This document shows positions 34,832-44,489 of a DNA stretch of 64,000 bases, piece after piece. The position numbers and the translations under genes were made by a program. Source of the stretch: JAJRPT01 sp964465945. Its GTDB lineage: Bacteria > Bacteroidota > Ignavibacteria > Kapaibacteriales > UBA2268. The stretch covers positions 1 through 64,000 of the forward strand of contig CAYXMM010000011.1 of NCBI GenBank assembly GCA_964465945.1, in the 5' to 3' direction. The notes below the pieces were generated by a model. That model worked only from the letters and a program-made list of their open reading frames with translations. It was not told where the DNA came from and searched no databases. Numbering within the stretch: position 1 is the first letter of the stretch; every line of letters starts with the position of its first letter.

Positions 34832-35629
34832 TTATTGTTTGGTTGTTTGTTTATTATTTAATTTATAAATATAATAGGAAAGGCAAAGTAAGATAATTGT
34901 GCATATTAGTCCTGATTCAAAACCAAATTCGTTTCCGATTATAATTTTGCTAAGATATGAGTTGTTAATTTTTGTAGAAATGATTGATTCGGAACTCTCT
35001 AAGCCACTTACTGCTACTCCAAAAACATAACTTTGTGTGAAATTCCAAAAGAAGTGGAATGAGATTGTATTGAAGATTGATTGTGTTTTATAGTAAATTA
35101 AGCCAAGTAAAACGCCAGCTAAAAATATATTTAGTAATGCAAGGAAATTAATTGAAAAGTTGTCGATATGTACGAATGCAAATAATATAGATGAAACTAA
35201 TAGCGAAATTATTAGGTTGTATTTTGCATTTATTAAATTGAAGATTACTCCTCTAAAAACTACTTCTTCTATGATTGATTGAAAGAAAATTAAATAGAAA
35301 GTAAAAGAAAGTAAGTTTAAACTAAAAGTTTGAAAATATATTTCACCACCCATAAATATATTTGCAATACTCATAATTATCATCGCTAAGAAAGCTAAGC
35401 CAGCAAAAGAAATAAATAATTTAAAATTAAAATTTAATTTGATTGGTGAGAATTTAAAGGTAAAAAGGAAGGACAAGCCCAATAAATAGAAGAAATAAAT
35501 TAAATAAAGACCTAATATACCTAATGGTAGAATTGAAAAGCCCCCAAAGAATAAAAAATATCCGGCTATGACTAAAAGTGCATACGCCGGAATTTGATAT
35601 AAGGGGTTTCTTATAATATCAATTTTCAT
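34832..35629 (-). CDS. CPBP family intramembrane metalloprotease
   Basis: Seven or eight hydrophobic segments surround the abortive-infection/CAAX-like motifs: EEVVFRG (121-127), the His in FVHIDNF (His154) and HFFWN (192-196). These metal- and catalysis-related residues define type II CAAX/Rce1-like (CPBP) proteases. Length is 265 aa. It overlaps the small HicB-like gene by one base (TAATG) and is upstream of the TPR gene; the substrate is unknown. Confidence 0.9.
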   Translation of the reverse strand: MKIDIIRNPLYQIPAYALLVIAGYFLFFGGFSILPLGILGLYLIYFFYLLGLSFLFTFKFSPIKLNFNFKLFISFAGLAFLAMIIMSIANIFMGGEIYFQTFSLNLLSFTFYLIFFQSIIEEVVFRGVIFNLINAKYNLIISLLVSSILFAFVHIDNFSINFLALLNIFLAGVLLGLIYYKTQSIFNTISFHFFWNFTQSYVFGVAVSGLESSESIISTKINNSYLSKIIIGNEFGFESGLICTIILLCLSYYIYKLNNKQTTKQ

Positions 35630-35811
35630 TATAAAGAGGCGATATGCTCTTCTATTACTTTTTCCATTGCTTCTTGAACTTCAATATGTTCTGTTCCAAC
35701 TAACATTTTGTTTAATTGTGGGCAGTAAGAAGCGTAGTTGCTCCCGCCTTGCTTTCTTATTAAGATTTCATAGTCAAATTTATTTTTGCTTTGCGAAACT
35801 TTTACTTCCAT
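35629..35811 (-). CDS. Small HicB-like domain protein
   Basis: The 60-aa protein has the partial RNase-H-like HicB pattern: YEILIRKQGGSNYASYCPQL, then MLVGTEHIEVQEAMEKVIEE. No HicA toxin or C-terminal DNA-binding part accompanies it; a CPBP protease gene overlaps it instead. It may be a stand-alone HicB fold rather than an antitoxin. Confidence 0.65.
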   Translation of the reverse strand: MEVKVSQSKNKFDYEILIRKQGGSNYASYCPQLNKMLVGTEHIEVQEAMEKVIEEHIASL

Positions 35812-35837
35812 TTTATAAACCTTTCAAATAAAAATTG

Positions 35838-35845
35838 TAATTTTG
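35838..35845 (+). promoter_or_regulatory. Possible -7 element (TAATTTTG) of the heparinase-flippase unit
   Basis: TAATTTTG matches TAnnTTTG and is 40 bp before the TTG start at 35886. No TTG at the expected -33 distance was seen. Confidence 0.33.
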
Positions 35846-35885
35846 GTGCTATAACGAAAATATTAGAAATTTATTTAAAAACATA

Positions 35886-37841
35886 TTGCCAATTTTATCT
35901 AAAATATATAAAATTCAGAATATTCCAAAGGAAGTTTTACAACGAAAGTTGAAAAAGAAACTATTTAGGGAGAGTCCTGCTTCTTTTGACTCATCATATA
36001 TTTTAGCTGGTGATGTTCATCTTAAGAATGGGTTGTTTCCTATTGATGTCAACTTTTTCAAGCGGTATTCTATTCAATTTGAAGATTTGATTGATAATAC
36101 ATTGGAGAATAAAGTAAAGATTTTTAGTAATAATTATGTTAAGATTAGCGATGAAATAAAAAAAGATTATTGCAAAATTAATTGGCAGAAAGATTATTTA
36201 TCTGAATTTGAGTGGGATGTGAATACACCATCAAAGGATATTAAGTTTGGCTATGGAGAAAACGAAAAGGATGTTAATCTTCGCAAGTATATTGGTGCAG
36301 AGATAAAGTTTCCTTGGGAAGTTGGTCGCCAGCAGGATTTAGTTCCTCTTGCAATTTATTACTCAATTTCTGACAATGAAAGAAAACAAGAAATTATTGA
36401 TTTTTATGAAAATAGGATTAATGATTTTAGCACCAATAATCCTATTGGCTTTGGTGTTCAATGGCAGACATCAATGGATATTGCGTTAAGGGCAGTGAAT
36501 TATCTTATTTCCTATGATATTTTGAAGAGTAATGGGGCGAGTTTTACAGTTGGATTTGAAGAGCATTTAGCTCAAGTTATTCAAGATCATTATTTTTATA
36601 TTTATAAGCATTTAGAGTTTAATGATGGATTAAGAGGTAATCATTACTTTGCTAATTTAATGGGTTTGATTATAATTTATATTTATATGGACTATAGTCC
36701 TAATCCGGATTATGATGATTTTGAAGAAATTTTTAGTTTTGCGGTTCAATCTTATTCTGAGGAAGTTCTTTATCAGTTTAATAGCGATGGAGGGAATTTT
36801 GAGGCGTCTATCCCCTATCATTATTTTGCGAGTGAGATGTTATTTTTAACGTTATTTTTTTTAGAGAAGTGTGAGCCGGGAGAGTTTGTTAGGTTGTATC
36901 AAGATGGCATTGAAATTAAGTTTGAAGGTGAGTTAAAGAATAGAATTTTGAATATTTTAGAGTTTAGTAGGAACTTTTTAATTGAGGAAAATATCCCTAA
37001 TATTGGAGATAATGACTCTGGTTTTGTGCTAAATCTTCTGCCTTTTGAGAATATTCGATATTCATTTTATTTGCTTTTATATAAGTATGAGATTGGTATT
37101 AAGGATTTGAAATTTGCTGTGATAAAGCAGATTTTGAGTGGGTTATTGTTTAAGAATAATTCTTATTACTTTGCAGAAAAGTTTGGAATTGCTCGAACTT
37201 CAAATAAGAATTTTGATTTAGTGGTTTTTGCTGGAAATAAAGGGCAAAAAGGAAAAGGTGGGCATTCGCATAATGATAAATGTTCTTTTGAATTGTATTT
37301 CAACGGGCAGCCGTTGATTGTTGATTTGGGTAGTGCTTTTTATACATCAAATTGGGGCAAAAGGAATTATTATCGTTCTGTGCGTCAGCATAATACGTTA
37401 CATAATGGTTATGAGCAAGACGTTTATCTCGCTGATGAACGCGATGATTTATTTTGGCTTTATGGAAATAAAACGAAATCTGAAATTGTTTATGCAAATG
37501 ACGAGCATATCACTTGCTCTCATTTTGGATTTGGGAAGCAGTATACGAGAGAAATTTTTGTTAAAGAAAATTCTATTGAGGGAATAGAAAATTTACAAAA
37601 TAATAAACAAAAATTCTTAAATTTTCATTTTCATCCCGAATGTCAAGTTGAAATTGAAAATTCTTTTGTAAAAATAAGTTGTAATGGAAGTAGGTTTCTG
37701 CTAATGTGTGAAAATGTAGAGTTAAAATTGGAAGATGCTGTTTATTCTTCTGGTTATGGAATTGAAAATAAGTGTTTGAGATTAGTGTTGTTAAGTAAAG
37801 AGTTTGAAATTAAATGGAAGTTAGAGTTAATTGAAAGTTAA
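35886..37841 (+). CDS. Heparinase II/III family protein
   Basis: The N-terminal toroid-like helical domain contains WEVGRQQDLVPLAIYY, FGVQWQTSMDIALRAVNYL, FNDGLRGNHYF and FNSDGGNFEASIPYHYFASE. The C-terminal Heparinase_II_III domain begins near residue 450 with GGHSHNDKCSFELYFNGQP and VRQHNTLH. Such enzymes cleave acidic polysaccharides, and in this setting (next to a flippase) may trim or edit the cell's own surface polymer. The start is TTG at 35886, the only start that fits; no good ribosome site is visible. Length 651 aa. It overlaps the flippase gene by 11 bp. Confidence 0.88.
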   Translation: MPILSKIYKIQNIPKEVLQRKLKKKLFRESPASFDSSYILAGDVHLKNGLFPIDVNFFKRYSIQFEDLIDNTLENKVKIFSNNYVKISDEIKKDYCKINWQKDYLSEFEWDVNTPSKDIKFGYGENEKDVNLRKYIGAEIKFPWEVGRQQDLVPLAIYYSISDNERKQEIIDFYENRINDFSTNNPIGFGVQWQTSMDIALRAVNYLISYDILKSNGASFTVGFEEHLAQVIQDHYFYIYKHLEFNDGLRGNHYFANLMGLIIIYIYMDYSPNPDYDDFEEIFSFAVQSYSEEVLYQFNSDGGNFEASIPYHYFASEMLFLTLFFLEKCEPGEFVRLYQDGIEIKFEGELKNRILNILEFSRNFLIEENIPNIGDNDSGFVLNLLPFENIRYSFYLLLYKYEIGIKDLKFAVIKQILSGLLFKNNSYYFAEKFGIARTSNKNFDLVVFAGNKGQKGKGGHSHNDKCSFELYFNGQPLIVDLGSAFYTSNWGKRNYYRSVRQHNTLHNGYEQDVYLADERDDLFWLYGNKTKSEIVYANDEHITCSHFGFGKQYTREIFVKENSIEGIENLQNNKQKFLNFHFHPECQVEIENSFVKISCNGSRFLLMCENVELKLEDAVYSSGYGIENKCLRLVLLSKEFEIKWKLELIES

Positions 37842-39117
37842 AGATCATATTGGCAAAATATCATGGTCCTTTCTTGATAAATTTGTGATGATTCTTTTTG
37901 GATTATTCACTTTGTATCAATTGAAGTTTTTATCTCCGAGTGAGTATGCTTTTTATGCGGCTTTGTTGAATATCAATAATTGGATATTAATGGCAACAGA
38001 CGGATTTGCCTTACAGGGACTTGTTCAATTCGGACATAAGAATAAAGAATCTGCTAATAAGATTGGCTTGATTACAGCTTTCACTTTTAGTATTGGGCTG
38101 TCTCTAATAATTTTCTTTGCACGTGGTATTTTTGCATTTATCGCAGATGATAGTAATTATTCCGCAGCTTTAATTGTGTTACCTTTAACGGTTGTGCTGA
38201 CTATTCCTAAAAATTATATTACAAAAATCTTTTATCGCGAACTTAAGTTTAATTTAGTTTTTTATTTGAATTTAATATTTTTTGGAACTCAAGTAGTTGC
38301 GACATTTTATTTTTTAAATCTACACAATTATTTGAATTTTGATTTGATGTTGTTAATATATTTTTTTGGTGCTATGATTAGTGGATTAGTTGCATTAATT
38401 ATGTCGTTGAAATACTTGAAGTTTAGGAGTAAAGAGAAAATTTCTATAAAGGAATATTTGTTTTTTGGGGTAACAGTATCGCAACAATCGATTTTACATA
38501 GCATTCCTAAGGTATATGATTTATTTATTGTTTCTCATTTTTTTGGACCAGCAGGAGCCGGTGTATATCAATCAGCAAAAACGTTATATAGAGCATTTGA
38601 TGAGGCAGCATCAGCAGCTCATGGGTTAATATACCCAGCAGCAGTTAAGCTTATTGCATACAAAGATAATGTTGGGCTTAAATCAATGCTTACCAAAGCA
38701 ATATCTATGATGTTATTTGTTTTTATATTCTTGATAATAGTTTTGAATCTTGGGTTAACAGATTTTATTATTAATGGGTTTGGCCTAACTAAATACATTT
38801 CTGCAATTAATATTTTCAATATTTTAATTTTATCTGCGTTATTTGTTCCTTTGGTGTTAATCACACCTATTATGAATGCAATGAATCAGCATAAACTTGT
38901 GTTAAAATATGTATTTTTTTCAGTTATAGCGTCGATGATTAGTTTTGTTGTCATTGGAAAATATTTAAGTTTAGAATTTATGGGTTTAGGATTGTTTGTT
39001 TATAATGTTGTTTTAGGGGTTTGGAGTTATATATATATTAGGAATAGTTTGGGGATAAGGTTTAAAGATTTGTTTCGCTCATACTCTGATATATTAAATT
39101 TTATAAATAAAAAATAA
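37831..39117 (+). CDS. Polysaccharide flippase (Wzx/MATE-like)
   Basis: The 428-aa protein has about 12 hydrophobic segments with the oligosaccharide-flippase pattern (KISWSFLDKFVMILFGL at the start, ending near YIYIRNSLGIRF). It would move undecaprenyl-linked oligosaccharide across the inner membrane. The start is TTG at 37831 inside the heparinase gene; the next ATG would remove part of the first conserved block. It is 2 bp from the LptF/G gene. Confidence 0.88.
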   Translation: MKVKDHIGKISWSFLDKFVMILFGLFTLYQLKFLSPSEYAFYAALLNINNWILMATDGFALQGLVQFGHKNKESANKIGLITAFTFSIGLSLIIFFARGIFAFIADDSNYSAALIVLPLTVVLTIPKNYITKIFYRELKFNLVFYLNLIFFGTQVVATFYFLNLHNYLNFDLMLLIYFFGAMISGLVALIMSLKYLKFRSKEKISIKEYLFFGVTVSQQSILHSIPKVYDLFIVSHFFGPAGAGVYQSAKTLYRAFDEAASAAHGLIYPAAVKLIAYKDNVGLKSMLTKAISMMLFVFIFLIIVLNLGLTDFIINGFGLTKYISAINIFNILILSALFVPLVLITPIMNAMNQHKLVLKYVFFSVIASMISFVVIGKYLSLEFMGLGLFVYNVVLGVWSYIYIRNSLGIRFKDLFRSYSDILNFINKK

Positions 39118-39119
39118 TT

Positions 39120-40208
39120 ATGATGAATATTATTGATAGATATATAATTAAGACTTTTATATCGACATTGTTTTTTTCAATGATTGCTTTGTACATAATA
39201 TTCATTGTTGTTACTTTGATGGAAAATCTTGATGAGTTTATAGATAATGCTGTGAAGTTTGATATTATTTTAGAATATTATTTGAGTTATTTTCCAGAAA
39301 TAGTGAAGTTATTAACTCCGGTTTCCCTTCTTCTTGCTTCGTTGTTTTCTGTTGGCAAGCTTTCGCAGAATAATGAGATTACAGCAATGAAAAGTGGTGG
39401 GTTGTCATTGTATAGATTAATGCTACCATTATTTGTGTTTTCGGTTGTTTTAAGTTTTGGGCAATTTTATTTTAATGGAAATATTGTACCTAAGGCGATA
39501 GAAAGAAAAAATGAAATTGAAAGAGAGTATTTGAAGAAGAATAGATCTACAAGTTCTATTTATGATTTATATTTTCGAGATTCGCCTAAGTTAAACCTAA
39601 CTATGCAATATTATTCATCAACAGGGAAATTTGGAAGAAGGGTGATGATAAATGAATTTGAGAAAGATAATTCGGAGAAACTTACTAAAACAATTGAAGC
39701 AAATAGTATAATATGGAATGATTCTTTGAGTAATTGGGTGCTTAAAAATGGTCTCACTCGATTGATTAAAAATGGCAAGGTAATTGACATAATACCATTT
39801 GATTCTACGACAATAAAACTAAATATTAATCACGAAAGATTAGTGCGATTAAAAAAAGATTATGATGAGATGACTTTTGATGAATTGAAAGAGTATATTG
39901 AAATGATGAAGGTAGGTGGAAAAGATGTTTCTTATCAGCTTATTAATTATCATTCAGAGATGGCTTTTCCTTTTGCTAATGTTATTGTTATTCTTTTTGG
40001 TATTCCTTTTGCGAGTATTAAGCGAAAGGGTGGAATGGCGGTTCAAATTGCGGCTGCTTTAACAATATCATTTGCTTATTTAATTTTTACTCAGGTTGGA
40101 AAGCAACTTGGTCTGGCTCTTGCACTTGACCCAGTGCTTACGGGTTGGCTGGCAAATGGTATATTTTTTATTTTAAGTATAATTGTTATATTCAAAACAA
40201 GGACATAA
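39120..40208 (+). CDS. LptF/LptG family LPS export permease
   Basis: A YjgP/YjgQ-type inner membrane protein (362 aa) of the LPS exporter. IIDRYIIKTF opens TM1, followed by LTPVSLLLASLFSVGKLS and NEITAMKSGGLSLYRLMLP. A periplasmic beta-jellyroll-like middle and three C-terminal helices with FGIPFASIKRKGGMA complete it. Only one permease of the LptF/G pair is here, so the other subunit should be elsewhere. Confidence 0.93.
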   Translation: MMNIIDRYIIKTFISTLFFSMIALYIIFIVVTLMENLDEFIDNAVKFDIILEYYLSYFPEIVKLLTPVSLLLASLFSVGKLSQNNEITAMKSGGLSLYRLMLPLFVFSVVLSFGQFYFNGNIVPKAIERKNEIEREYLKKNRSTSSIYDLYFRDSPKLNLTMQYYSSTGKFGRRVMINEFEKDNSEKLTKTIEANSIIWNDSLSNWVLKNGLTRLIKNGKVIDIIPFDSTTIKLNINHERLVRLKKDYDEMTFDELKEYIEMMKVGGKDVSYQLINYHSEMAFPFANVIVILFGIPFASIKRKGGMAVQIAAALTISFAYLIFTQVGKQLGLALALDPVLTGWLANGIFFILSIIVIFKTRT

Positions 40209-40210
40209 GA

Positions 40211-40990
40211 ATGCAGACTATTGAAACTATAGCAAGTATTGAAGGGCGGCGTCTCCTCCACTCTATTTTTAGGGAGTTAAGATTTGAAAGGCAATTAAAT
40301 TCATTTAAAATTCTATTAACTACATGGAAGATTTGTACGAGTGAGTTAAAAATAGGTAACTATTCAAATCGTGATATAACTATACTTCATAAGATTGGAT
40401 TTTGGAAAGGGACATTGCTTTGGATGGAAGAAATTGTTAATAGGTTTTTCTTTTCGTCGGTTTTATCGCTTGTTTATTTTGGGGCGGCTTTTCTGATACT
40501 TGTGATTGGTTTAAATCGATTTACTGATTTTGTTCCGCTTTTTTTACTAATTACTGCTGTTATCTTTGAAAGTACTATGCTTATAGTGATGTTTTTAACA
40601 ATGCTTTTTTCTCCGAAAGATGATTCGTATTATGAAGAAGACCACAATTCAAATGAGATAAAAGATGAGTTGTTGCTTGAAATTGGTGAAATTGGGCGAG
40701 ATTTAGCATCTGCTGTGGTTCAATTAGAAAATGTGAATGATGCTTTTAAGAGTATTGTGGCAATTCAGAGTGATTTGGTTGAATCTCTTAAAGAGGCAAA
40801 TAGAATTAATATGGAACTGGCTCAACCAAATCCGGATTTAATTGAGCATTTGAAGAAAACAAATACTGAGTTAGAGCAGTTTAAAAATTCTTTTGCTGAT
40901 ATTAATAATGTTATTGAGCAAATAAAAGATGAGAAAATTGAGGAAAAAGTGAAAGAACAAATTTCAAAAATCATAAAAAATAGTATTTGA
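40211..40990 (+). CDS. Two-TM coiled-coil protein, uncharacterised
   Basis: The ATG at 40211 with AAGGA upstream is preferred over a TTG at 40145 that lies inside the LptF/G gene. The 260-aa product has two hydrophobic segments (about 81-105 and 109-134) and a long C-terminal helical, coiled-coil-like stretch rich in Glu, Asn and Lys (165-258). I do not recognise the family. It is 2 bp after the LptF/G stop, so it is probably the last gene of that operon. Confidence 0.75.
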   Translation: MQTIETIASIEGRRLLHSIFRELRFERQLNSFKILLTTWKICTSELKIGNYSNRDITILHKIGFWKGTLLWMEEIVNRFFFSSVLSLVYFGAAFLILVIGLNRFTDFVPLFLLITAVIFESTMLIVMFLTMLFSPKDDSYYEEDHNSNEIKDELLLEIGEIGRDLASAVVQLENVNDAFKSIVAIQSDLVESLKEANRINMELAQPNPDLIEHLKKTNTELEQFKNSFADINNVIEQIKDEKIEEKVKEQISKIIKNSI

Positions 40991-41016
40991 TTTTATGTAT
41001 AATGTGTTTATATTTG
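40986..41016 (+). promoter_or_regulatory. Bacteroidota-type promoter of the nuclease operon
   Basis: TTTG (40986-40989) is followed after 19 nt by TATATTTG (41009-41016). The next ATG is 27 bp on, with AAGGG as ribosome site. This is a near-ideal match to the consensus. Confidence 0.6.
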
Positions 41017-41043
41017 TAAATATTTATTTGAAGGGTTAACGAA

Positions 41044-41355
41044 ATGTTAAGACAAGGTGATGTTGTTGATCATAGTAGTGAATTAGTTAAGGAATTAGCT
41101 ATGAAGTTAATTAATTCTGATTTTCGTGAAAAGACAACACATCAATTAGCAAAGTATATAAACAGACTAAAATTTAGTGTAGAATCTACGCAATATCATC
41201 ATTATAATTGTGTTAGATTAGTAAAACTAATTAATCAAGAAATTAGTGAGTATTATTTTGAGAAATATGGCGACCCTGAAAGAGCAATGAATCATGAGTG
41301 TCTAATATATATTAAGTTATTAAATACATTAGTTAATAAATATCATAATGTGTAA
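41044..41355 (+). CDS. Small helical protein preceding the AddB-like gene
   Basis: The 103-aa protein is helical and polar (SSELVKELAMKLINSDFREKT, then HQLAKYINRLKF) with several His and Tyr. I do not recognise it. Its stop overlaps the nuclease start (TAATG), so it is probably made with the nuclease and may be a partner. Confidence 0.7.
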   Translation: MLRQGDVVDHSSELVKELAMKLINSDFREKTTHQLAKYINRLKFSVESTQYHHYNCVRLVKLINQEISEYYFEKYGDPERAMNHECLIYIKLLNTLVNKYHNV

Positions 41356-44300
41356 TGAAGTATTTAATACATAGTAAGTTAGTTGAAGAATTAAGCCAAT
41401 ATTATAATGAAAAGAATATTGAAGAAATTCTGATAAGCCAAGAAAAACAACATTCAAAAAACAAGACTATAATTGTTTATCCTACTACAAGACTTAAAAC
41501 ATATCAAGAAAAAGAATTTATAAATAAACTTTGGGAAAATTCTAAAACTCCTTATTCACGTGATATATTCTTTAATTTTAGTGGTTTTTTATCTCATATT
41601 AAGCATTTAACTAATTTTAAAGAAGATAAAAGTTTAATAAAAGAAGATGAATTTTATGCGATAATGAAGCTTGTTTATGATGAAGTTGAGTTATCATATT
41701 TTGCGAAGGAAAATGAAAAGCCACGAAGGAAAATAAATAATTTGCTTTCAAGTGTTATATTTGGTTTCTTAAAAAAGGGTGTTAGTTTAACAGATTTAGA
41801 GTCAAAATTAAATGATAACTCAACAAATAGTGATAGACTTCAAGATATTATATTGATTTATAAAACATTTTTAGAAAAGACAAGTAACTATACTAATGAA
41901 ACTAAGCAAATTTATGATTTTAATGAATTTATTATTAACAACAATGTTGATTTTTCACAATTAACTAACGACATTTTTTACTTTGAGCATTTTAAGGAGT
42001 TTAATAGAAATGAAATTGAGTTGCTAAACACTTTGTTTAAACACAATTTAAAATTAATTATTAATTTTAAATATTTGAGTAAAAATAATCCGAGTGGTAA
42101 TATTTTTGGAATTGGATATATTTTGTCTGATTGTTGTACTATAACTGAATTGAATAATGAGAGTGAAGTTTATAATAATATATCAACGCAATTGTTTTCT
42201 AATAATTATGATGATAATAATGTTAAAAGTGATACTCATAGTAAAATAAATATTGTAGAGTTAGAGAATGATAAAAGAGAAATTAAGTATATTACTACTC
42301 TTGTTAAAAAATTAATAGTTGAAGATAATATTCTCCCAAAAGATATATTAATTTTAGCGCGAAATCCAAAAGGATATTCAAAATTACTAAAAAATGAATT
42401 TGATAAGAATAGTATACCTTTAAATGTCAGTGATAGACCAGCATTAAAAGAGTCTTCGATTATTGATTTAATTATTAATTATTTAAAATTAATTGATGCT
42501 AATTTTAAATTATTAAATTTAGAAAAGGTAATTAAATCACCTTTTTTAGTTTATGATAGAGATAAGATTAATATTAATAAATTTATTAGTATTACTAAAA
42601 AATATAGAAGTTTTTATGGTAATTATAATGAAAGACAAGATTATTTTAATAAAATATTAAATAATAATAATAATAATGAAGAAATTAGAGGTTATATTTC
42701 TCAATTAGAGTATATATTTGATTTTTTACATATAATAAATATAAAGAGTTCGTTTAGTAAGGCTGATTTTCTTGGTTTGGTTACAAGTTTTGTTAATTTA
42801 TTAAAATTAGATAATTTGAATAATATTATTAGTAGTGAAGGTGCAAGTTTTAATGATTTTTTAGTAACTCGTGAGAAAGAGAGGATATATAGTGCTATTG
42901 ACGCTTTGCTTGTTTCTATTGAGAGTGTTTATGATGTTAATTATAAAATTAATAATAAATTGGAATTGAGACTTAGTGAAATAATTGAAGAGCTTGATTT
43001 TATTAAAGAGAAAAATAGATTTCAAATTAGAGAGTTATTTGATACTTCAGTTACGTTCACTTCAGTGGAACAGGCACGTGGTGTTGATAGGAAAGTAACA
43101 ATAATATGCGGGTTATTAGAAGGGGAATTTCCACTTCATTATAAAACAGATGAGGTTTTAGGAATTGATTTAACAAGTTCTGAGAATAAGCATATTGCGT
43201 TAGAGGAAGAATTATTTTTTGAAGCGATTTTTGTGAATGAAGCTTTGCCGGAACATCTTTATTTGACTTATTATAATAAAAAGGGAGTAAAAGATGTCAT
43301 TCCTTCTCATTTTATGAATGAATTAAAGCGAGTTTTAAATAATAATTCTATTAATTTAATAAATATAGAAGAATCAGGTAATTTTATTAATAAATATAGT
43401 TTAATTAAGATTATTAATAAATTAAATAATATTGATTCTTTATTAGATAATTCTATAATTAATGGTTATTTAAGTGAATTAACTCAAACAAATAAATATA
43501 GAATAATAGGATATAAGCGTAATACTTTTTCGGCTTCACGTTTGGATAATTTTTATCATTTTCCATATTATTTTCTTTATAATAGTATTTTTAATATGAA
43601 GGAATTGGATAGTTATGAAGAAGAGCCAATGATAAAAGAAGTGGGGACTATTAATCACGAGATTTTATTTGAATTGTATACATTATTAAGTAATAATTCA
43701 AATCTTAATAATTTGTCTCCATTTTATTTGCAATCTGTAAATGATAATTATAATAATATTTATCCTATAAGTTTTTTTAATTTTGATGTGGAATTTATTA
43801 AAAGTCAATTAGACAAAATTATTAATAATGTGTTTAATAAATTTCCACAAAATGAGTTTTTTAGTTTACAGAAGTACATTTCAAAGAAAATAATTTTAAA
43901 GATATTAAATAACGAAATTAATTTAAAAAAATCAACTGATGGATTTGCTTTTCCAAGTGCTTTTGAGTTCAAATTTGGCTATAATAATGATAATTTTACA
44001 ATTCAGAATACTCACAGTCAAACGATTAATTTTAAAGGTAATATTGATAGGGTTGATTTAGATTTTGATGGTAGTAATTTATTATTAAGCGTTGTAGATT
44101 ACAAGTCAAGTGATAAAGATATTAAATATAGCTCTAGTTTTATTAAAGATGAATATAGCTTTCAGATGTTTTTATATCTTAAAGCAATGAAATCTGTTTT
44201 GATTAATAATTTTAAATTGATAAAAGATGGGGTTGAATATATATTAAATGAAGATAATGTTATTTATAATTATGCTGCGTATTATAATATAAATAAAATA

Positions 44301-44489
44301 AGTTTAAACTATTATTTAAATAGAAGTAAACTTAAAGAGAAAGATGACCCTAATACTATAATTAGTTCAAAATTTGATGAAATGGAAAGTGAAATATTTA
44401 ATGTCTTTACCAAATTCGATAGTTTGGATTTAGCGCATTTGAATAAGGTTAATAAATACTCACCACAAACAAGTTTATTAATTAGATGA
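41355..44489 (+). CDS. AddB-like PD-(D/E)XK nuclease protein without Walker A or Fe-S cysteines
   Basis: The 1044-aa protein has a UvrD-like middle (EQARGVDRKVTIICGLLEGE, about 569-588). A RecB-type nuclease follows near the C-terminus: VGTINHEILFELY (about 763-775) and SVVDYKSSDKD with the catalytic Asp-Tyr-Lys near residue 914. It resembles the AddB half of AddAB-type double-strand break resection enzymes. No GxxxxGKT motif and no C-terminal cysteines for the [4Fe-4S] latch are visible; SRLDNFYHFPYYFLY replaces the usual Cys-Pro segment. AddA is not in the window. The gene is very AT-rich and Asn-rich. Confidence 0.8.
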   Translation: MKYLIHSKLVEELSQYYNEKNIEEILISQEKQHSKNKTIIVYPTTRLKTYQEKEFINKLWENSKTPYSRDIFFNFSGFLSHIKHLTNFKEDKSLIKEDEFYAIMKLVYDEVELSYFAKENEKPRRKINNLLSSVIFGFLKKGVSLTDLESKLNDNSTNSDRLQDIILIYKTFLEKTSNYTNETKQIYDFNEFIINNNVDFSQLTNDIFYFEHFKEFNRNEIELLNTLFKHNLKLIINFKYLSKNNPSGNIFGIGYILSDCCTITELNNESEVYNNISTQLFSNNYDDNNVKSDTHSKINIVELENDKREIKYITTLVKKLIVEDNILPKDILILARNPKGYSKLLKNEFDKNSIPLNVSDRPALKESSIIDLIINYLKLIDANFKLLNLEKVIKSPFLVYDRDKININKFISITKKYRSFYGNYNERQDYFNKILNNNNNNEEIRGYISQLEYIFDFLHIINIKSSFSKADFLGLVTSFVNLLKLDNLNNIISSEGASFNDFLVTREKERIYSAIDALLVSIESVYDVNYKINNKLELRLSEIIEELDFIKEKNRFQIRELFDTSVTFTSVEQARGVDRKVTIICGLLEGEFPLHYKTDEVLGIDLTSSENKHIALEEELFFEAIFVNEALPEHLYLTYYNKKGVKDVIPSHFMNELKRVLNNNSINLINIEESGNFINKYSLIKIINKLNNIDSLLDNSIINGYLSELTQTNKYRIIGYKRNTFSASRLDNFYHFPYYFLYNSIFNMKELDSYEEEPMIKEVGTINHEILFELYTLLSNNSNLNNLSPFYLQSVNDNYNNIYPISFFNFDVEFIKSQLDKIINNVFNKFPQNEFFSLQKYISKKIILKILNNEINLKKSTDGFAFPSAFEFKFGYNNDNFTIQNTHSQTINFKGNIDRVDLDFDGSNLLLSVVDYKSSDKDIKYSSSFIKDEYSFQMFLYLKAMKSVLINNFKLIKDGVEYILNEDNVIYNYAAYYNINKISLNYYLNRSKLKEKDDPNTIISSKFDEMESEIFNVFTKFDSLDLAHLNKVNKYSPQTSLLIR

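Noticed and set aside
35629..35811. HicAB toxin-antitoxin pair
   Set aside because: No HicA-like gene is adjacent; the neighbour is a CPBP protease.
40145..40210. Earlier TTG start for the two-TM coiled-coil gene
   Set aside because: It lies within the LptF/G coding region; ATG at 40211 has a good ribosome site.
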